Positions 62,888 through 64,000 of a stretch of 64,000 bases of DNA are shown here, piece by piece (position 1 is the first letter of the stretch; each line of letters begins with the position of its first letter). The notes under the pieces are model-generated. The model did no database searches. It was given only the letters and a program-made list of their open reading frames with translations, and had not been told where the DNA came from. The stretch comes from Paenibacillus antarcticus. Its GTDB lineage: Bacteria; Bacillota; Bacilli; Paenibacillales; Paenibacillaceae. A program made the translations under genes and the position numbers. Location of the stretch: assembly GCF_001637225.1 (NCBI RefSeq), contig NZ_LVJI01000016.1, positions 62,001-126,000 on the forward strand, given 5' to 3'.

Positions 62888-64000
62888 ATGGATAATTGTA
62901 AATCAAACAGACATACCAAACGACTTAATATTGGATTAATCGGGATAATTCTTCTTGGGAATATACTGGCTGGCTGTAACAAAGATAATCTTAATGTAAC
63001 ACAACCAGAGGAGAACAAACAAAAAACTTCTTTACCCATGTCCACTTCACAGAATAAGTTTCCATCCAATTCGACATCTGTTGATCTGATTGATGAACAA
63101 CCTTCAACGGTCTATTATGAGCTGTTTGTTCGTTCTTTTTATGATTCTAATGGGGATGGTATTGGAGATTTGCGTGGTGTAATTGAAAAGCTCGATTATT
63201 TGAATGATGGGAACCCATCTACGACGGATGATCTTGGTGTAGGTGGGATTTGGCTTATGCCGATTCAATCTTCGCCAAGCTATCACGGATATGATGTAAC
63301 CGATTATAGAAGTATAAATCCTGAATACGGGACAATGGCAGATATGAAAACATTGGTTGATGAAGCACACAAACGTGGTATGAAGGTTATCATGGACCTG
63401 GTTGTTAATCATACAAGTAAGGAACATTTGTGGTTTAAGGAATCTGCAGAAAGCAAGCTTAGTCCTTATCGAGATTGGTATGTATGGGCAGAGGATCAGA
63501 AGCGCGAGCCTAATGGAACGAGTGCGGCATCGGGTGCTAACCCCTGGTACGAAATGAATGGTAATCACTATTTGGCGGGTTTCTGGGATGGCATGCCTGA
63601 TCTTAATTTCGACAATGAAGCTGTACGAAGTGAAATGAAAGATGTGGGTCAATACTGGTTGAAATTAGGTCTGGATGGATTTCGACTCGATGCAGCAAAA
63701 CATATCTTTGAAGATCTAATAACGGATAAAAACAAGGAGGTAGAAGCTAAGAATGTTGCTTGGTGGCAAGAATTTCGAAGTAGTATGAATGAAATTAATA
63801 CTGAAGCCTACATCGTAGGAGAAGTATGGGAGAATTCGGTTACTTCAGTGGCTCCATACTTGGATAAAGCCTTTGATTCTGGATTTAATTTCAGTCTCGC
63901 TGAATCAATTATTAGCAGTGTGAAAAGTGAAAGAGACAGCAATATGGCATTTACGCTAGAGCGAACATATAAGCTATTCAATGCTAAATCTGAGGGGAAT
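62888..64000 (+). CDS. Extracellular alpha-amylase lipoprotein (GH13), cut by the window end
   Basis: The 371 visible residues start with a lipoprotein signal (RLNIGLIGIILLGNILAGC, Cys at about residue 30), a Ser/Thr-rich linker, then a GH13 catalytic domain from about 75. Landmarks are YYELFVRSFYDSNGDGIGD, the region-I motif DLVVNHTS, the nucleophile region GFRLDAAKH, and the acid/base VGEVWE. It would degrade starch-like polymers outside the membrane; the products feed the maltose phosphorylase and PgmB encoded on the opposite strand. ATG 62888 has AAAGGAG upstream. The 3' end lies outside the window. Confidence 0.92.
   Translation, partial: MDNCKSNRHTKRLNIGLIGIILLGNILAGCNKDNLNVTQPEENKQKTSLPMSTSQNKFPSNSTSVDLIDEQPSTVYYELFVRSFYDSNGDGIGDLRGVIEKLDYLNDGNPSTTDDLGVGGIWLMPIQSSPSYHGYDVTDYRSINPEYGTMADMKTLVDEAHKRGMKVIMDLVVNHTSKEHLWFKESAESKLSPYRDWYVWAEDQKREPNGTSAASGANPWYEMNGNHYLAGFWDGMPDLNFDNEAVRSEMKDVGQYWLKLGLDGFRLDAAKHIFEDLITDKNKEVEAKNVAWWQEFRSSMNEINTEAYIVGEVWENSVTSVAPYLDKAFDSGFNFSLAESIISSVKSERDSNMAFTLERTYKLFNAKSEGN

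Noticed and set aside
63104..63652. 182-codon minus-strand frame inside the amylase gene
   Set aside because: The plus strand clearly encodes GH13 motifs over the whole stretch; the minus frame is a shadow.

Overview
The window looks like a chromosomal segment of a Paenibacillus-type Firmicute. Base composition is low to moderate in GC, Shine-Dalgarno sequences are strong (AAGGAGG types), and intrinsic terminators are frequent. The families are typical of Paenibacillus: CUT1 sugar ABC importers with YesM/YesN-like two-component pairs, an AraC regulator fused to a siderophore-binding domain, LtaS, KhtTU, YdjO and YcnIJ. I assign the genus from gene content only. I saw no rRNA, tRNA, CRISPR array or insertion sequence.

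Layout. 1-11.6 kb is a carbohydrate region: the 3' part of a GH30 glucanase, a very large GH94/GH149/GH161-type phosphorylase, an Rrf2 regulator, relics of a sensor kinase and a sugar permease, a GH13 alpha-glucosidase and an LplABC-like importer. A YesM/YesN pair follows to 15.1 kb. 15.3-17.9 kb is a sulfur/persulfide (cst-like) locus. It has a CstR-type operator, a wrecked CstB-like metallohydrolase gene, a TauE/SafE permease and two rhodaneses. 18.1-24.5 kb is a tightly coupled three-gene operon: a TerB-N/TerB-C protein with a helicase-like but apparently dead N-terminus, a BrxD-like (DUF2791) ATPase and an Lhr-like DEVH helicase. It is the best candidate for an undescribed DNA-processing or defence system here.

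24.7-27.6 kb holds two Fur-box-controlled iron genes, a siderophore-binding lipoprotein and a Btr-like AraC regulator. Then come LtaS, a KhtTU K+/H+ antiporter, a YitT membrane protein, an SDR enzyme, a MurG-like glycosyltransferase and a solitary IF-3 paralogue. A polar amino-acid ABC operon (36.1-39.1 kb) precedes a cold-shock gene and ydjO, then the copper genes ycnI and ycnJ. An HD-GYP protein, the copper ATPase CopA, a frameshifted membrane protein, a TetR regulator, a nitroreductase, TatD and a VTT protein follow. 51.9-55.2 kb is a TPP-riboswitch-controlled pyrimidine (HMP/FAMP) importer. After an MFS transporter, a PPOX-fold protein and an EAL protein, the window ends with a second sugar locus: maltose phosphorylase, beta-phosphoglucomutase, a LacI regulator and a divergent alpha-amylase lipoprotein cut by the window end.

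How the genes work together. Both sugar loci suggest phosphorolysis of oligosaccharides after import. In the second, secreted amylase would release maltose, maltose phosphorylase would split it to glucose and beta-glucose-1-phosphate, and PgmB would isomerise the latter to glucose-6-phosphate. Several loci carry genes decayed by internal deletion rather than by insertion, which is a recurring theme of this window.
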